Part shown: positions 1-5,068 of the stretch, piece after piece
Layout of the letters: each line of letters begins with the position of its first letter
How positions within the stretch are numbered: position 1 is the first letter of the stretch
Assembly: GCA_905233515.1 (NCBI GenBank)
Contig: CAJOEQ010000089.1
Span: 2,187 to 7,254 of the forward strand
Direction of reading: 5' to 3'
Source: an uncultured Synergistales bacterium
Lineage (GTDB): Bacteria; Synergistota; Synergistia; Synergistales; Aminobacteriaceae
Length of the DNA stretch: 5,068 nucleotides
Program-made: the position numbers and the translations under genes
The notes under the pieces: generated by a model
The model's database searches: none
What the model was told of the DNA's origin: nothing
The model's input: the letters and a program-made list of their open reading frames with translations, nothing else

Positions 1-1454
1 GTTATATTATTTATTTCGAGTGAACCTGTTAATTTTTTCAGCTCAAAATCAGGCAAATTTTTATACTCTACGTCAACGGGATATTTAAAAACGTCCTGTA
101 TTCGTTCCATACGGGTGCGCATTTCCTGTAACTGCTGACCGGCATTAATTAACATTTGTGCGGGACTTGTAAAAGCTAGTAAATACCCGTTAAACGCGCT
201 TATAAGGCCGATTGTCCATTGTCCGGAAATTATTAATCTTACGCCTAAAAATAAAATTATATTGCTCGTTAAAATATTTAATATCGCGGGAATTTGTCCT
301 AAAGTCTGATTTAAACGCTCAAACTTTGCACGCTGATTTATTGAATTCGCCTGAAAGCCCGCCCATCGCGAAAAAAAGCCCTTCTCTGCTCCTGATGACT
401 TTATAGTCTCTATCATGTCAATTGCTGTTAATGTAGCACTGTCTAAATTTGCTAAGTCCCGCATTTGTACTCGTGTAAGATTTATGCGCTTTTGAGATAT
501 TATTTTTGCGAGATATAAATTTGCTAAGACTGAAACAATGCCGATTAATGAAAGAATAACGCTGTAATCCAGCATGATAAATAAATTAAATATCATTACT
601 ATGCTGTCAAGTATTAAAGGCGTGAAAGTGTTTATTAATGCGCTCGCAAATCCTTGATTGTAAACATAACGCTGGGCAATGTCTCCTGAAGTCCTCTGCT
701 CAAAAAATTTTAATGGAAGTCTCAAAACATGCCATAAATATGAAGTATTTGATGCCGCCGTCATTTTGCCCTGAAGTCTCAAGAAATATATTGACTTTAT
801 AGAGAGTGAAAGAATTTGAGCTAATATAACACAGCCTAAGAGAATAAAGAAGCCGCCCGATAACTCAGAATTTAAGCCAGTCAGCAAATTATCAAGGAAA
901 AATCTATCAAACGCAGGTAATAATATACCAGTCAAAGACGCTATTAATGTCGTCATCAATGCTAGCATAAACATACTAAATGCACCGCGCAATTTCTGAC
1001 AAGCAAATTTTATTATTGAAGACGGCTGACCACCTTTTTTAAAATCTTTATCAGGCTCTAGAATTAAGCAAATATTTGAATATGATTTATTGAATTCGTC
1101 AAAATTTATTATTACTTGGCCTCGTGCGGGGTCATTGATTGAGACTTTATCTTTGTGAAAGCCATTAACTACAACAAAATGATTATTCTCCCAGAAAATT
1201 ATAGCCGGAAATTGCCCGTTATTTCTCAAAGTCTCACTATCACAAGAAAATGCTTTACTCGTTAAATTATATTTTTTCGCCGCCTTAGTCATATTTCGCA
1301 AATTCGAACCGTCACGAGATACTCCGCAGTCTTCACGCAATTGCTCTAAAGGCACCCAACGGCCATAATAAGCAAGTATCATAGCTAAACATGCCGCGCC
1401 GCATTCTAAGGCCTCTAACTGCATTATAATAGGTACTCTTGCAAATTTACTCAT
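1..1454 (-). CDS. Peptidase-containing ABC exporter for a Gly-Gly leader peptide (NHLM/Nif11-associated type), 3' end missing
   Basis: I translated this partial gene from the minus strand: 484 codons, open through base 1. Residues 1-135 form a C39 (bacteriocin-processing) cysteine protease. Gln12 is the oxyanion residue, Cys18 the nucleophile in LECGAACLAM, His92 lies in NNHFVVVNGF, and Asp108 in INDPARG. Residues about 155-430 are an ABC membrane domain with about six hydrophobic helices (near 160-180, 200-220, 275-295, 298-318, 388-408, 412-430). The reading ends at SLEINNI, normally the first strand of the ATPase domain, so Walker A, the signature motif and Walker B lie outside the window. 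The family cuts leaders after Gly-Gly and exports the rest, which fits the precursor encoded two genes upstream. ATG at 1454 is the only possible start, because an in-frame TAA lies 9 bases upstream. There is no clear Shine-Dalgarno sequence, only an A-rich run, so translation may be coupled to the HlyD-like gene. Confidence 0.93.
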   Translation of the reverse strand, partial: MSKFARVPIIMQLEALECGAACLAMILAYYGRWVPLEQLREDCGVSRDGSNLRNMTKAAKKYNLTSKAFSCDSETLRNNGQFPAIIFWENNHFVVVNGFHKDKVSINDPARGQVIINFDEFNKSYSNICLILEPDKDFKKGGQPSSIIKFACQKLRGAFSMFMLALMTTLIASLTGILLPAFDRFFLDNLLTGLNSELSGGFFILLGCVILAQILSLSIKSIYFLRLQGKMTAASNTSYLWHVLRLPLKFFEQRTSGDIAQRYVYNQGFASALINTFTPLILDSIVMIFNLFIMLDYSVILSLIGIVSVLANLYLAKIISQKRINLTRVQMRDLANLDSATLTAIDMIETIKSSGAEKGFFSRWAGFQANSINQRAKFERLNQTLGQIPAILNILTSNIILFLGVRLIISGQWTIGLISAFNGYLLAFTSPAQMLINAGQQLQEMRTRMERIQDVFKYPVDVEYKNLPDFELKKLTGSLEINNI

Positions 1455-1463
1455 TTTTTTATT

Positions 1464-1874
1464 TTATCGCAATAAAAATTTTATCGGCTTCACTGTGTCT
1501 ATTATAAATATTCCTTGCGCTGTATCTTCAGGATTTAAACCTGAAAATTTTATCTCGGCTTGATATTGCTTGCTATCTCGTGAAAGATTTATTATTTTTC
1601 CGGTTATATTGCTTGAAACTCTTACAGGCATTCCCACTTTTAAGCGCGTGAATTTATCTTGTGTAAATGAACTATAAAATTTTCCGCCGTCCCTGTAAAT
1701 AATAGACTTAAAAGAAATCTCAAGCGTTCCAGTAAATATCCATGTAAATAAGCCTAAAAAAAATATTATAATCGCGCTCAAAATAAGCCATATTCCGGGA
1801 TTTGTAACGCGTATATAATCGTGTATCTGTTCAGGTGAATTTATGCGCATTTTTCTAATAAAAAGCTCGTTCAA
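1464..1874 (-). CDS. Short HlyD-like membrane-fusion partner of the peptide exporter
   Basis: The protein has 136 residues from the TTG at 1874. A short cytoplasmic N-terminus (FIRKMRINSPEQIHDYIRV) precedes one transmembrane helix (about residues 28-49), followed by about 85 extracytoplasmic residues rich in beta strands (LKVGMPVRVSS, GKIINLSRD) and ending in IDTVKPIKFLLR. The SPEQ(L/I)-x-DYI start followed at once by a helix is what I recall for HlyD-like proteins in NHLP/Nif11 RiPP exporter loci, and some of those are this short. Normal HlyD adaptors have over 350 residues with a long coiled-coil hairpin and a lipoyl domain; no coiled coil is present here. ABC exporter follows after 9 bases, so the two should be co-translated. 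The start is uncertain: TTG lies inside a terminator-like stem and its nearest GAGG is 13 bases upstream. The alternative is ATG at residue 9 (1850-1848), but that cuts into the conserved N-terminal motif. Confidence 0.8.
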   Translation of the reverse strand: MNELFIRKMRINSPEQIHDYIRVTNPGIWLILSAIIIFFLGLFTWIFTGTLEISFKSIIYRDGGKFYSSFTQDKFTRLKVGMPVRVSSNITGKIINLSRDSKQYQAEIKFSGLNPEDTAQGIFIIDTVKPIKFLLR

Positions 1875-1899
1875 AGCCGTTAAACAGCCTCAAACGAGC
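1860..1899 (-). terminator. Hairpin plus U-tract between precursor and export genes (attenuator-like)
   Basis: Read on the minus strand, 1899 to 1865 folds into a 35-base hairpin: 15 consecutive pairs (seven Watson-Crick pairs GCTCGTT/AACGAGC at the base, four G-U wobbles higher up) around a 5-base TTTAA loop. Five U residues follow (1864-1860), then A-U-U-A. It begins 9 bases past the precursor stop codon, the usual place for a rho-independent terminator. An A/T-rich run on the other side (seven T at 1903-1909 on the plus strand) would also let it work in the opposite direction. The 3' arm contains the TTG start of the HlyD-like gene and the 5' arm contains the only GAGG nearby. Partial termination giving more precursor than exporter is an inference from this layout. 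Confidence 0.75.
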
Positions 1900-1907
1900 A
1901 AATTTTT

Positions 1908-2321
1908 TTACGCAGCACCAAGACCGTTACCGCCCGAACAGCCGCAGCGCCAATGATTATTTGTCGTGTTATAGCCGTCGCCTGCACTGGGACAATAACA
2001 ATATAATTCCCACGTGTTGCCGATACCATTGCCGCCAGCACAACTACAGACACTAGTAATTGCACGAGAGTTATTATTAGCTCCACCTGAGACCGCTTTT
2101 AACTCGTCTTCAGATAATAAATACATCTTTGTTGCTTGGAAGTCCTCAGCTGATAAATCAAACCCGTGAGCTTGAGCTACTTTTGCGCTGATTTCTGCCG
2201 CCGCCGTTGCTTGTTCGTCCTTGCTGAGTTTTGCGGCCTCTTGCCATGCCTTTGTTAATTCTGCTTTGAGTTCAGGTTTTTGCGAGACTTCTTCAAGAAA
2301 TTTTTTCGCTTTCTCGTTCAT
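1908..2321 (-). CDS. Nif11-type RiPP precursor with a three-unit C-x-C core
   Basis: A 137-residue peptide. Residues 1-80 are a Nif11-type leader: helical N-terminus (MNEKAKKFLEEVSQKPELK), an Ala-rich helix, then AHGFDLSAEDF and the closing LSEDELKAVSGG, where Gly79-Gly80 is the expected C39 cleavage site. The middle (about 30-50) looks longer than in compact Nif11 leaders. The core, 81-137, has six Cys in three pairs (92/94, 108/110, 126/128). Two pairs are followed by a near-identical motif (CSCAGGNGIG and CGCSGGNGLG) and the middle one by CPSAGDGY. Trp104 and Trp124 precede the second and third pairs. ATG at 2321 is chosen because AGGAGG lies upstream at 2340-2335 and the family leader begins there; an upstream in-frame ATG at 2396 lies inside the maturase gene and would add 25 unrelated residues. 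The core modification is unknown: thioether links by the maturase are likeliest, disulfides or metal binding possible. Confidence 0.9.
   Translation of the reverse strand: MNEKAKKFLEEVSQKPELKAELTKAWQEAAKLSKDEQATAAAEISAKVAQAHGFDLSAEDFQATKMYLLSEDELKAVSGGANNNSRAITSVCSCAGGNGIGNTWELYCYCPSAGDGYNTTNNHWRCGCSGGNGLGAA
1911..2048 (-). repeat. Three imperfect C-x-C units in the precursor core
   Basis: The units run from Cys92 (2048-2001), Cys108 (2000-1947) and Cys126 (1946-1911), with 16 and 18 residues between starts. The shared pattern is C-x-C followed by a Gly/Asn-rich turn. Units 1 and 3 match at 8 of 10 residues. Their codons differ (for example GGC GGC AAT GGT ATC GGC against GGC GGT AAC GGT CTT GGT), so similarity is kept at the protein level and the duplication is not recent. 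Unit 2 has diverged to CYCPSAGDGY. Confidence 0.8.
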
Positions 2322-2334
2322 GTTTAAATAAATA

Positions 2335-2340
2335 CCTCCT
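2335..2340 (-). promoter_or_regulatory. Strong Shine-Dalgarno of the precursor gene
   Basis: AGGAGG on the minus strand, 13 bases before the ATG at 2321. It is the strongest ribosome site seen in the cassette, though the spacing is a little long. It sits just past the maturase stop codon (2347) and decides the precursor start. It fits high precursor synthesis relative to the maturase. Confidence 0.75.
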
Positions 2341-2346
2341 AAAAAT

Positions 2347-3774
2347 TTATTCCAAATTCTGCCATAATGCGCTCTCAAATACAAGTGATTTTGCATTCGG
2401 CCTAACTTGTTTCACTGCTTTAATGACTTTATCAACCCAGCCGCCCCTGAAAATTTCACAAGTCCCCGGCGATTTTCCCATTAAATTATTACCGTGTTCC
2501 AGTGCATCAGCGCGGCAGCCTCCGTAACAATGACGGCTATATTTGCAATTATTACATATTTCATTAAGTGCTAAATATTCGCTTGCTCGTGTATTAATTA
2601 TTTGCATATAAAACGAGTTATTTATGCAGTCTGACAAACTATTTTGAGTTATCAACGGGAATTTTTCTTGAATATTCATTCCTGCGAGTGCCATACATGG
2701 GAGCGTCCGGCCTTCAGGGGAAATATACATTACAAGCCTAGCATGTCCGCATATGCAAAAACTTTCTGGGTCAATATCAGGCTTGAAAACTGGTATAACA
2801 AAATAATCAGGCTCATTTTTACGAGCAGCAAAAAGCCCTCCCAGCATGATATTTAAAGGCATGTCATCTTGATAATATTCGGGAATATATTCAAGATAAA
2901 TATTAAATAACTCTTTGAAATTTATTGATTGACCGAGATTATTTTTTGCCCATTCTCCGACATTTGAGACGGGATTTACTTTTAAAGACTTCACACCGAG
3001 CGAGCCTAAATGCTTTATGCTTTCTCGTAAAGTATGCTTGTTATATTCATGTAAGCACATTTCTGAACCGGTCGGAAATCCCATATCACGACATAAAGAA
3101 AAAGCGCGATTTACTATTTTTTCAGCTCCGTTAATGCCTCGTAGCCAGTCATGCCAGCCCGCTCCGTCATAACTCATATTGAATTCAGGGTGGATATTTC
3201 GCGCGTCAAGTTCATTTAATAATTTCTCGTTCACAAGCGCACCATTTGAATATATTTGCGTTATATTAATATCGCGTTCGAGTAATGCGTCAACTATATC
3301 AAGAAAATCTTCACGGACTAAAGGCTCGCCGCCTGTTAAACTCACGTTCATAATTCCGCAGTCGCTCATTTGCTGAATTATATTTAATATAACATCATGA
3401 CTTAATTCGCCGTATTTTGCGTCAGGTGCTGACATGTAACAATGCTTGCATTTGTAATTACATTTTCCAGTAATCGAAAAATGAGCTTGACGAATATAAC
3501 GCGCTTTATAGAATTTATATTCTTGCTTGTCATTTATTGATTGAGGGGTCAAAGTGGGCTCAATTACTCCGGCGGTTTCTGCTACTTTTACGCATTCTCT
3601 AATTTTTTCGCTTATTATTGGCAGTGATAAATCAATTTTTCCGTTGCAGAGTTCAAGAGCGTTAAACATTTCGGACGTTATGAAATTTGCCGCTCCCGTT
3701 TTCGTGTCTATTATTGCGTAAGGCAGTCTCTCATAACCTCGTAATAAAAAATTTTCTCTCAATCTATAATACAT
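2347..3774 (-). CDS. Radical SAM/SPASM peptide maturase with N-terminal leader-binding domain
   Basis: The protein has 475 residues. Residues 1 to about 85 resemble a PqqD-like RiPP recognition element (RLPYAIIDTKTGAANFITSEMFNAL, then helices), which would bind the Nif11 leader. The radical SAM domain starts near 95: Cys105, Cys109 and Cys112 form the C-x3-C-x2-C motif for the catalytic 4Fe-4S cluster, and GGEP is at 148-151. The C-terminus is a full SPASM domain: Cys340/Cys342, Gly355-x4-Cys360, then Cys407-x2-Cys410-x5-Cys416-x3-Cys420, and Cys439, enough for two auxiliary clusters. Such enzymes start radicals with S-adenosylmethionine and typically form thioether or C-C crosslinks on Cys-rich peptides. 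The product here cannot be read from the sequence. It may belong to the group named nif11-class peptide radical SAM maturases. The ATG has GGAG 5 bases upstream (3783-3780). The stop is 25 bases before the precursor gene, so both are probably on one transcript. Confidence 0.93.
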   Translation of the reverse strand: MYYRLRENFLLRGYERLPYAIIDTKTGAANFITSEMFNALELCNGKIDLSLPIISEKIRECVKVAETAGVIEPTLTPQSINDKQEYKFYKARYIRQAHFSITGKCNYKCKHCYMSAPDAKYGELSHDVILNIIQQMSDCGIMNVSLTGGEPLVREDFLDIVDALLERDINITQIYSNGALVNEKLLNELDARNIHPEFNMSYDGAGWHDWLRGINGAEKIVNRAFSLCRDMGFPTGSEMCLHEYNKHTLRESIKHLGSLGVKSLKVNPVSNVGEWAKNNLGQSINFKELFNIYLEYIPEYYQDDMPLNIMLGGLFAARKNEPDYFVIPVFKPDIDPESFCICGHARLVMYISPEGRTLPCMALAGMNIQEKFPLITQNSLSDCINNSFYMQIINTRASEYLALNEICNNCKYSRHCYGGCRADALEHGNNLMGKSPGTCEIFRGGWVDKVIKAVKQVRPNAKSLVFESALWQNLE

Positions 3775-3825
3775 TTTGACTCCGTTATTACTCTTTATTT
3801 TCTTTCAACGCGCGAATATTTTATC

Positions 3826-3845
3826 ACACTTAATATTTATATTTT
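3826..3845. repeat. Direct repeat copy 1 (20 bp)
   Basis: Identical over 20 bp to 3894-3913, at 68 bp spacing, starting ACACTTAATA on the plus strand. Read on the minus strand, it contains a second TATAAA box (3841-3836), but no good -35 box stands at the right distance. It could be a duplicated regulator site or a remnant of promoter duplication. Confidence 0.65.
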
Positions 3846-3893
3846 GTGAAAATTTTATGTAATTTGCTTATTTTGCGGATAAACAGCACCTTA

Positions 3894-3913
3894 ACACTTA
3901 ATATTTATATTTT
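3894..3913. repeat. Direct repeat copy 2 (20 bp), overlapping the promoter
   Basis: Second copy of the 3826-3845 repeat; identity resumes as TTTTGT after one inserted T. It covers the -10 box of the proposed cassette promoter, so a protein bound here could block or shift transcription. Confidence 0.65.
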
Positions 3914-3931
3914 TGTACGTAATTGTGTCCA
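3904..3931 (-). promoter_or_regulatory. Probable sigma70 promoter of the RiPP cassette
   Basis: On the minus strand, TGGACA (3931-3926; 5 of 6 matches to TTGACA), a 16-base spacer, and TATAAA (3909-3904; 5 of 6 to TATAAT). Transcription would begin near 3897, giving a leader of about 120 bases before the maturase ATG. In such AT-rich DNA a chance match is possible, but this is the best box pair seen upstream of the maturase. Confidence 0.5.
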
Positions 3932-4013
3932 ACTCACCCACGTTATATATCCCGCCTGCGGATAAAGACAACTACAACAATCAATTAATTTATATGAATG
4001 CGGCAAAAAAGAA

Positions 4014-4024
4014 TATAATATAAT
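4014..4024 (+). promoter_or_regulatory. Probable -10 region for the solute-binding gene
   Basis: Two overlapping perfect TATAAT hexamers (4014-4019 and 4019-4024) lie 35-45 bases before the ATG at 4059. The -35 position holds only a weak match (TATATG at 3991-3996, 17-base spacer), so strength or dependence on an activator cannot be judged. Confidence 0.45.
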
Positions 4025-4058
4025 AATCTCAAATCACGTTAATAAAGAGGGGCTATAC

Positions 4059-4892
4059 ATGAAAAAGTTTTCATTAATTATAATATTTCTGTTAATTCTT
4101 GCTGTGAGTGCAAATAGTGCAGTAATAATATCTGTTAGACTTGGCTATTTAACGAAACTTAACACAACAGAAGAAAATTTTAAATCAATAATTGAGAGTT
4201 CAAATAACACAAATGACTGGTCAATATTCAAGCCTCATCATGAAATTTTCGGAGTGAAATTCTATGATTCACTGCAAATTATGCAAATGGCATTGAATGC
4301 AAATGAGATTGACGAGATGGCATTACCTGAAATGACAGCAATTTATTTGACAAATATAAATCCTGATTATGTAATCTGCTGTGCTTCACGTTCACACAAT
4401 CCCATGAGCTTAGCATTTGGCTTCAGAAAAGATATTTTATCGCAGGCACTGGCAAAAAATTTCAACAATGCAATTAAATCAATGGAAGACGATTTTACGC
4501 TTGCAACACTGCAGGGCGAATATATAAACTCTTCAGTCGAATATAAGCCCGTGAAAATGCCGAAATTTCCAGGAAAAGAGACAATCAAAATAGCTGTAAC
4601 TGGAGATATGCCGCCGATTGACTATATAGCACCGGACGGAGAACCAGCAGGATTTAATACGGCTTTACTCGCTGAGATAGCAAAACGCTTAGAAATCAAT
4701 ATAGAAATCTTGCAGATAAATTCAGGAAGTCGAACAGCCGCGCTAACTTCAGGACGTGCCGACGTAATTTTCTGGTACGAGACATCTAAAAATTTTGCTT
4801 ATAATGCCGACGCTCCCGAAGATATTATTTTGTCTGAGCCTTATTATAATTGGAATACTTTTTTACACGTAAATCTTAAACACTCGCGCTAA
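4059..4892 (+). CDS. Exported solute-binding protein, family 3-like, with one-and-a-half domains
   Basis: A 277-residue protein with a signal peptide: MKK, a hydrophobic run to about residue 17, and likely cleavage after SANSA (21). No lipobox is seen, so it should be free in the periplasm. Residues 25-157 look like a diverged solute-binding domain: RLGYLTKLNTTEENF, a middle stretch SLQIMQMALNANEIDEMAL, then the typical late helix NFNNAIKSMEDDFTLATLQGEYI. Residues 175-277 match the first lobe of bacterial solute-binding family 3 (amino-acid type): IKIAVTGDMPPIDYI, DGEPAGFNTALLAEIAKRL, SRTAALTSGRADVIFW, and SEPYY. The protein ends where the second lobe would begin. The ligand is unknown, and no permease or ATPase gene is in view. 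GAGGGG (4047-4052) stands 6 bases before the ATG. A paralog follows after 45 bases. The gene diverges from the RiPP cassette, and a functional tie is not shown. Confidence 0.82.
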   Translation: MKKFSLIIIFLLILAVSANSAVIISVRLGYLTKLNTTEENFKSIIESSNNTNDWSIFKPHHEIFGVKFYDSLQIMQMALNANEIDEMALPEMTAIYLTNINPDYVICCASRSHNPMSLAFGFRKDILSQALAKNFNNAIKSMEDDFTLATLQGEYINSSVEYKPVKMPKFPGKETIKIAVTGDMPPIDYIAPDGEPAGFNTALLAEIAKRLEINIEILQINSGSRTAALTSGRADVIFWYETSKNFAYNADAPEDIILSEPYYNWNTFLHVNLKHSR

Positions 4893-4937
4893 TTAATATA
4901 TAATATTATAAATTTTTACGAAACGAGGTATTAAATC

Positions 4938-5068
4938 ATGAAAAAATTTTTATGCGCTTTAATTTTTATTGCGTTAATGAGTAATTGCGTGTTTGCTGCT
5001 GATGTTCTAAGAGTGGGAGAACTCGCGAAATTAAATATTGAACCTGAAGATTTCAACAAAATGGTCTA
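4938..5068 (+). CDS. Second exported solute-binding paralog, 3' end missing
   Basis: Only 43 full codons are present, and the gene runs off the window. It starts with a signal peptide (MKKFLCALIFIALMSNCVFA, likely cleavage near residue 20-21) followed by DVLRVGELAKLNIEPEDFNKMV. This aligns with the start of the mature upstream protein (RLGYLTKLNTTEENFKSII), so the two are tandem paralogs. Cys17 is not in a good lipobox. GAGG (4925-4928) lies 9 bases before the ATG. The 45-bp gap holds TATAAT at 4899-4904 with a weak TTAAAC 17 bases upstream, so it may have its own promoter or be read from the gene before it. Confidence 0.75.
   Translation, partial: MKKFLCALIFIALMSNCVFAADVLRVGELAKLNIEPEDFNKMV

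Larger units (their letters stand above)
3775..4058. other. Divergent intergenic region
   Basis: This 284-bp AT-rich spacer separates the RiPP cassette from the solute-binding genes. It holds a minus-strand promoter, a 20-bp direct repeat, a 10-base repeat (TGCGGATAAA at 3874-3883 and 3957-3966), and a plus-strand -10 box. I see no gene, RNA gene or convincing terminator in it. The longest leader on the cassette side would be about 120 bases. Confidence 0.7.

Noticed and set aside
212..406. Plus-strand 64-residue open frame opposite the exporter
   Set aside because: Antisense shadow of the ABC membrane domain, which has clear family matches in its own frame throughout.
1464..1874. HlyD-like gene as a pseudogene because it is so short
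   Set aside because: The frame is open from the conserved N-terminal motif to a family-like C-terminal end, with normal spacing to the exporter gene, so a natural short form is more likely.
1880..2086. Minus-strand 68-residue open frame (start MELIITLVQLL)
   Set aside because: It lies in another frame of the precursor core and runs through the hairpin; its hydrophobic look comes from the repeated GGC/TGT codons of the real gene, and no ribosome site precedes it.
2322..2396. Longer precursor start at the ATG at 2396 (162 residues)
   Set aside because: The extra 25 residues overlap the maturase gene in another frame and span the AGGAGG ribosome site; the Nif11-type leader begins at the ATG at 2321.
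2644..3376. Three plus-strand open frames (2644-2856, 2925-3134, 3179-3376)
   Set aside because: All are antisense to the maturase, which has a continuous set of radical SAM and SPASM motifs; they show no family features of their own.
3952..3961. Small GC hairpin (CCGC-CT-GCGG)
   Set aside because: Four pairs around a two-base loop is too small to act as a terminator, and no U-tract follows on either strand.
3994..4023. Tiny open frame of 9 codons (MNAAKKNII) upstream of the solute-binding gene
   Set aside because: It has no ribosome site, ends inside the -10 boxes, and would lie upstream of the likely transcription start.
4367..4588. Minus-strand 73-residue open frame
   Set aside because: Antisense shadow of the solute-binding gene, without recognisable motifs.

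Overview
The window is AT-rich bacterial DNA holding two divergent blocks. Positions 1-3774 carry a four-gene cassette on the minus strand for a ribosomally made, post-translationally modified peptide (RiPP). Positions 4059-5068 carry two plus-strand genes for exported solute-binding proteins. The solute-binding proteins have signal peptides with no convincing lipobox. This fits soluble periplasmic proteins and so a diderm host. The family of tandem, diverged solute-binding paralogs and the base composition remind me of gut or rumen Synergistota, but that is an impression and not a demonstrated assignment.

Minus strand, in order of transcription. (1) A radical SAM/SPASM maturase (3774-2347) with an N-terminal PqqD-like leader-binding region. 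(2) A 137-residue precursor (2321-1908) with a Nif11-type leader ending in Gly-Gly. Its 57-residue core is built from three C-x-C units, two of them followed by a GGNG motif. (3) A hairpin plus U-tract (1899-1860) just after the precursor stop. (4) A very short HlyD-like membrane protein (1874-1464), whose only early start codon (TTG) lies inside the 3' arm of that hairpin. (5) A peptidase-containing ABC exporter (1454 to beyond base 1), whose C39 protease and membrane domains are in the window while the ATPase domain is cut off.

The working model is as follows. The maturase binds the leader and modifies the Cys-rich core. The C39 domain cuts after Gly-Gly. The exporter, with the small HlyD-like partner, releases the peptide. 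Hairpin read-through would set the ratio of precursor to export proteins. The chemistry on the core is not evident from sequence and is the main open question; the three-unit core matches no named RiPP class that I recognise.

The 284-bp divergent spacer (3775-4058) holds a good sigma70-like promoter for the cassette, a 20-bp direct repeat that carries its -10 box, and a likely promoter for the solute-binding genes. Those genes are paralogs of each other. The first has an unusual one-and-a-half-domain layout, and the second runs off the end of the window.
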